Origin: Bacillus sp. FJAT-27225
Lineage (GTDB): Bacteria > Bacillota > Bacilli > Bacillales > Cytobacillaceae
Assembly (NCBI RefSeq): GCF_001685025.1
Contig: NZ_MAYU01000001.1
Coordinates: forward strand, 627,971-691,970
DNA length: 64,000 nt
Direction of reading: 5' to 3'
Made by a program: the position numbers and the translations under genes. Of this stretch, positions 63,551-64,000 are shown one piece after another. The first letter of the stretch is position 1. Each line of letters opens with the position of its first letter. The notes under the pieces were generated by a model that searched no databases, was not told where the DNA came from, and was given only the letters and a program-made list of their open reading frames with translations.

Positions 63551-64000
63551 TATTGAAAATAATGGAGGAGAGTCTGAATTGCATGGTCTTTTATTATTAA
63601 TTTCCCATACTCTTCGAGATAAGCCACGCTCAATATGGAGGACACCCCATATTCAGCCATTAAGGAAGCACTAAGCTCGACATCCCTGGAAGAGGCATCA
63701 AAGAGGAGATAATAGCTCCCCTGCATTGAATACAGGCTTCCGCCGTTAGTGCCAAGCTGCGAAAGACGCTTAACCAGCTGAATAACATCTTCTATGGATT
63801 CAAATCTAAACAAAAGATCTTCTAGACCTTCAACCGTTACTTGCATGTCTATGAAGCCATCATAGAGAAGCTCTTCTTCTCCGGGTTGTTCGGCAACAGT
63901 AATAATCATAACCATCCCTTGTGCCTGAAGGGAAAACACTTCAACTGCAACAGACCCTTGGATATCCAAATCGAGCGTGTCGCTTGCTTCCTCAAGCATA
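63550..64000 (-). CDS. ypbH: MecA-family adaptor protein YpbH (5' end beyond window)
   Basis: The frame stays open to the window edge, so the N-terminus is missing. The visible part of about 150 residues is the C-terminal MecA domain: FRFESIEDVIQLVKRLSQLG, SLYSMQGSYYLLFD and EYGKLIIKDHAIQTLLHYF, the region that binds the ClpC ATPase. YpbH is the MecA paralogue beside gudB in B. subtilis, which fits this place; MecA itself lies in another locus. In B. subtilis these adaptors target proteins such as ComK for ClpCP degradation. Confidence 0.88.
   Translation of the reverse strand, partial: MLEEASDTLDLDIQGSVAVEVFSLQAQGMVMIITVAEQPGEEELLYDGFIDMQVTVEGLEDLLFRFESIEDVIQLVKRLSQLGTNGGSLYSMQGSYYLLFDASSRDVELSASLMAEYGVSSILSVAYLEEYGKLIIKDHAIQTLLHYFQ

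Overview
The window is a low-GC Firmicute chromosome of the Bacillaceae type (Bacillus sensu lato). Gene content and order follow, in reverse, the Bacillus subtilis ypbH-gudB ... ponA-yppE segment almost gene for gene. Sporulation and germination genes (sspM, spoIVA, ypjB, yphB, sleB, ypeB), bacillithiol genes (bshA, bshB1, ypdA) and the trp RNA-binding regulator mtrB all point to an endospore-forming bacillus. I cannot name the species. There is no prophage, IS element, CRISPR array, rRNA or tRNA gene that I can support. Family and synteny calls rest on remembered Bacillus proteins and motifs, not on a search.

Layout, left to right. 1-6.4 kb: end of an unknown gene, a large composite intergenic repeat, yppE, a YppD-like gene, the tiny spore gene sspM, yppC, then recU-ponA on the plus strand. 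6.4-15 kb: ypoC, nth, dnaD (replication and repair), asnS, ypmA-ypmB-aspB and dinG. 15-24 kb: panBCD, a CTAG-rich tandem array, then the ypjD-dapB-mgsA-bshB1-bshA-cca-birA operon. 24-32 kb: ypjC-like membrane gene, a zinc peptidase, ypjB, ypjA, the cytochrome bc complex qcrABC with ypiF, then ypiB and ypiA. 32-40 kb: an unrecognised gene, then aroA, tyrA, hisC, aroB, aroC and ndk. 40-44 kb: menaquinone genes hepT-menG-hepS, then mtrB and folE. 44-56 kb: hbs, spoIVA, yphF, yphE, gpsA, der, the YIEGIA pair, yphA, ypzI, ypfD, an acyltransferase, cmk and ypfB. 56-64 kb: ypeB-sleB, prsW, ansA, ypdA, gudB and the 3' part of ypbH. Nearly everything is on the minus strand; recU-ponA, sspM, ypjC and ypzI are the exceptions.

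Functionally the window joins several housekeeping themes: aromatic amino acid and menaquinone supply feeding the bc complex; pantothenate and lysine/cell-wall precursor synthesis; low-molecular-weight thiol metabolism (BshA/BshB1 make bacillithiol, YpdA reduces its disulfide); DNA replication and repair (DnaD, Nth, RecU, DinG, Hbs); and spore envelope and germination functions.

The main departures from the B. subtilis plan are: (1) trpEDCFBA and aroH are missing between aroB and hisC, although mtrB (TRAP) is kept, and an interspersed repeat sits at the junction; (2) cheR is missing between ndk and aroC, and ypfA is missing beside ypfB; (3) panBCD is separated from birA by a terminator, an array of five ~129-bp units with 22 CTAG tetranucleotides, and a separate promoter with a structured leader; (4) a family of structured interspersed repeats occupies many of the longer gene-free gaps; (5) ponA ends in a long DNA-repetitive Gly/Thr/Asn/Asp tail.
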